Below are positions 19,984 through 20,640 of a DNA stretch of 20,640 nt, in pieces. The notes under the pieces were generated by a model. The model was not told where the DNA came from. It saw nothing but the letters and a program-made list of their open reading frames with translations, and made no database searches. The position numbers and the translations under genes are program-made. Positions within the stretch are counted from its first letter, which is position 1, and every line of letters starts with the position of its first letter. Source of the DNA: Candidatus Woesearchaeota archaeon (GTDB lineage: Archaea > Nanobdellota > Nanobdellia > Woesearchaeales > WJKL01); NCBI GenBank assembly GCA_019322535.1, contig JAHWIM010000077.1:1-20640 (forward strand). The letters run 5' to 3'.

Positions 19984-20492
19984 AAAAAGATACTGTTAGA
20001 TTATTGAAAAAAAAAGGGTGGGTTGAGGAAGACATTAAAAAAGCAGAATCTATAATCGCTGCAAGGAGATTAAAGGATAAAAGCAAATCATTTGGTCATG
20101 CAAACAAGGTTTTATACTGGTCTGCTTTTGTTTTAATTATTATTGGTAATTTTATAATTTCTATGGCTTTAATTCCCTTCTTGCTTGTGTTAGACAGAGG
20201 AGCGTTAGATTTAATAATTGTTGTTATAGGATTTTCATTTGGTCTTTTTTTCAATTTGATTTTAAGAGATGTAGAATACATTAGTAAAGTTAATCATGCA
20301 ATAACTGGTTTTGGTATTCCTTTGATTGCATTATTGAATTTTTTTGTTATGACAAGGATGGCAAATGCCATAAATAATGTTTTTCAATTTAGTGTTGTTA
20401 GAGAAGACCCATTTAGTGTTGCAGCAGTGTATACAGTTGCTTTTATTCTACCTTATTTCTGGAGTTTTTGGATAAAAAAGAAATATAGATAA
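19980..20492 (+). CDS. four-TM membrane protein of the MinD-like operon
   Basis: 170 residues. The N-terminal cytosolic part (1-44) is basic and helical, with TVRLLKKKGWVEEDIKKAES, a possible three-helix protein-binding motif. Four predicted TM helices follow, at about 46-71, 75-96, 107-126 and 146-165, and the protein ends in KKKYR. The positive charges at both ends suggest both face the cytosol. The start overlaps the ATPase stop codon by 4 nt (ATGA), so it is very likely a functional partner, perhaps the membrane receptor of the ATPase. No transporter or enzyme motif is recognised. Confidence 0.8.
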   Translation: MKKDTVRLLKKKGWVEEDIKKAESIIAARRLKDKSKSFGHANKVLYWSAFVLIIIGNFIISMALIPFLLVLDRGALDLIIVVIGFSFGLFFNLILRDVEYISKVNHAITGFGIPLIALLNFFVMTRMANAINNVFQFSVVREDPFSVAAVYTVAFILPYFWSFWIKKKYR

Positions 20493-20507
20493 AAAGAAAT
20501 AAAAAGA
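20491..20507 (-). terminator. T-rich terminator of tRNA-His
   Basis: On the minus strand, CTCTTTTTATTTCTTTTT follows the tRNA 3' end directly. Archaeal RNA polymerase terminates at such T tracts. It ends next to the stop codon of the convergent membrane protein gene. Confidence 0.45.
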
Positions 20508-20508
20508 G

Positions 20509-20580
20509 GGCGGTAGACGAGAATCGAACTCGCGCCATAGGATCCACAGTCCCATATTCTACCATTAAACTACTACCGCC
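20509..20580 (-). tRNA. tRNA-His(GUG) with encoded G-1
   Basis: A 72-nt complete cloverleaf without intron or encoded CCA. G-1 at 20580 pairs with C73 at 20509, followed by the 7-bp acceptor GCGGTAG/CTACCGC. T8 and A9 are in place. The anticodon stem TGGGA/TCCTA closes the loop CTGTGGA, with anticodon GTG. The T-arm is GCGAG/CTCGT with the loop TTCGATT. The genomically encoded G-1:C73 pair is the identity element for histidyl-tRNA synthetase. Confidence 0.97.
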
Positions 20581-20605
20581 ATGGATGTTAATATCTGTGG
20601 ATTGC

Positions 20606-20617
20606 TTATAAATTTTA
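20606..20617 (-). promoter_or_regulatory. TATA box of tRNA-His
   Basis: On the minus strand TAAAATTTATAA is centred about 31 nt upstream of G-1, so the primary transcript would have a leader of about 5 nt that RNase P would remove. Confidence 0.5.
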
Positions 20618-20640
20618 CTAAAAACAAAAGTTTTTTAAAT

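Noticed and set aside
20508..20580. Alternative tRNA-His frame with the acceptor beginning at position 1 and discriminator at 20508
   Set aside because: It would place G at position 8 and A-G shifted. The G-1:C73 frame gives T8, A9 and G10 as expected.
1..20640. CRISPR array, IS element or prophage
   Set aside because: No regularly spaced repeats, transposase, integrase or terminal inverted repeats are visible. Gene content is housekeeping plus lineage-specific.

Overview
The window looks like chromosome from a low-GC archaeon. The evidence is a Sec61-beta-type translocon subunit, an archaeal NAC protein with a UBA tail, an archaeal-style RNase P RNA, tRNA introns flanked by bulge-helix-bulge (BHB) folds, a tRNA-His with an encoded G-1, and archaeal TATA boxes 24-30 nt upstream of many start codons (largely leaderless transcription). 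Bacterial-type GyrA and ScpB, several small lineage-restricted proteins and the AT-rich composition suggest a DPANN-type archaeon (Woesearchaeota/Pacearchaeota-like). That lineage placement is inference; the archaeal assignment is well supported. No IS element, prophage or CRISPR array is visible.

Layout. 1-125 (-): the 5' part of a tRNA-Leu(CAA) gene cut by the window edge, apparently carrying two introns, one in the D-loop and one in the anticodon loop. 175-1333 (-): a tandem operon of three small paralogous helical proteins. 1456-8339 (+): separately promoted genes for an AmmeMemoRadiSam-type radical SAM enzyme, a secreted lamin-tail-domain protein, an orphan cytosolic histidine kinase, a MazG-like nucleotide pyrophosphohydrolase and a P-type cation ATPase. 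8370-9855 (+): an overlapping operon of an unknown winged-helix-tailed protein, ScpB and a 46-residue zinc ribbon. 9842-12216 (-): aromatic amino-acid genes, a TYR1-like prephenate dehydrogenase and DAHP synthase. 12217-12455: a divergent regulatory region with a near-perfect 28-bp palindrome and a structured gyrA leader. 12456-15977 (+): gyrA followed directly by a THUMP RNA methyltransferase. 15972-17216 (-): EPSP synthase. 17316-18214 (+): RNase P RNA, Sec61-beta and NAC. 18283-20492 (+): a tightly coupled four-gene operon (two paralogous helical proteins, a MinD-like ATPase with a C-terminal amphipathic helix, and a four-TM protein). 20509-20580 (-): tRNA-His.

How the genes work together. 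DAHP synthase, EPSP synthase and prephenate dehydrogenase mark a shikimate/tyrosine route whose other steps lie outside the window. RNase P RNA, Sec61-beta and NAC form a tRNA-processing and protein-targeting block. GyrA and ScpB handle chromosome topology and organisation, although neither gyrB nor an obvious scpA is present. The strongest candidates for something undescribed are the MinD-like four-gene operon, the two-intron tRNA-Leu and the structured leader plus palindrome in front of gyrA.
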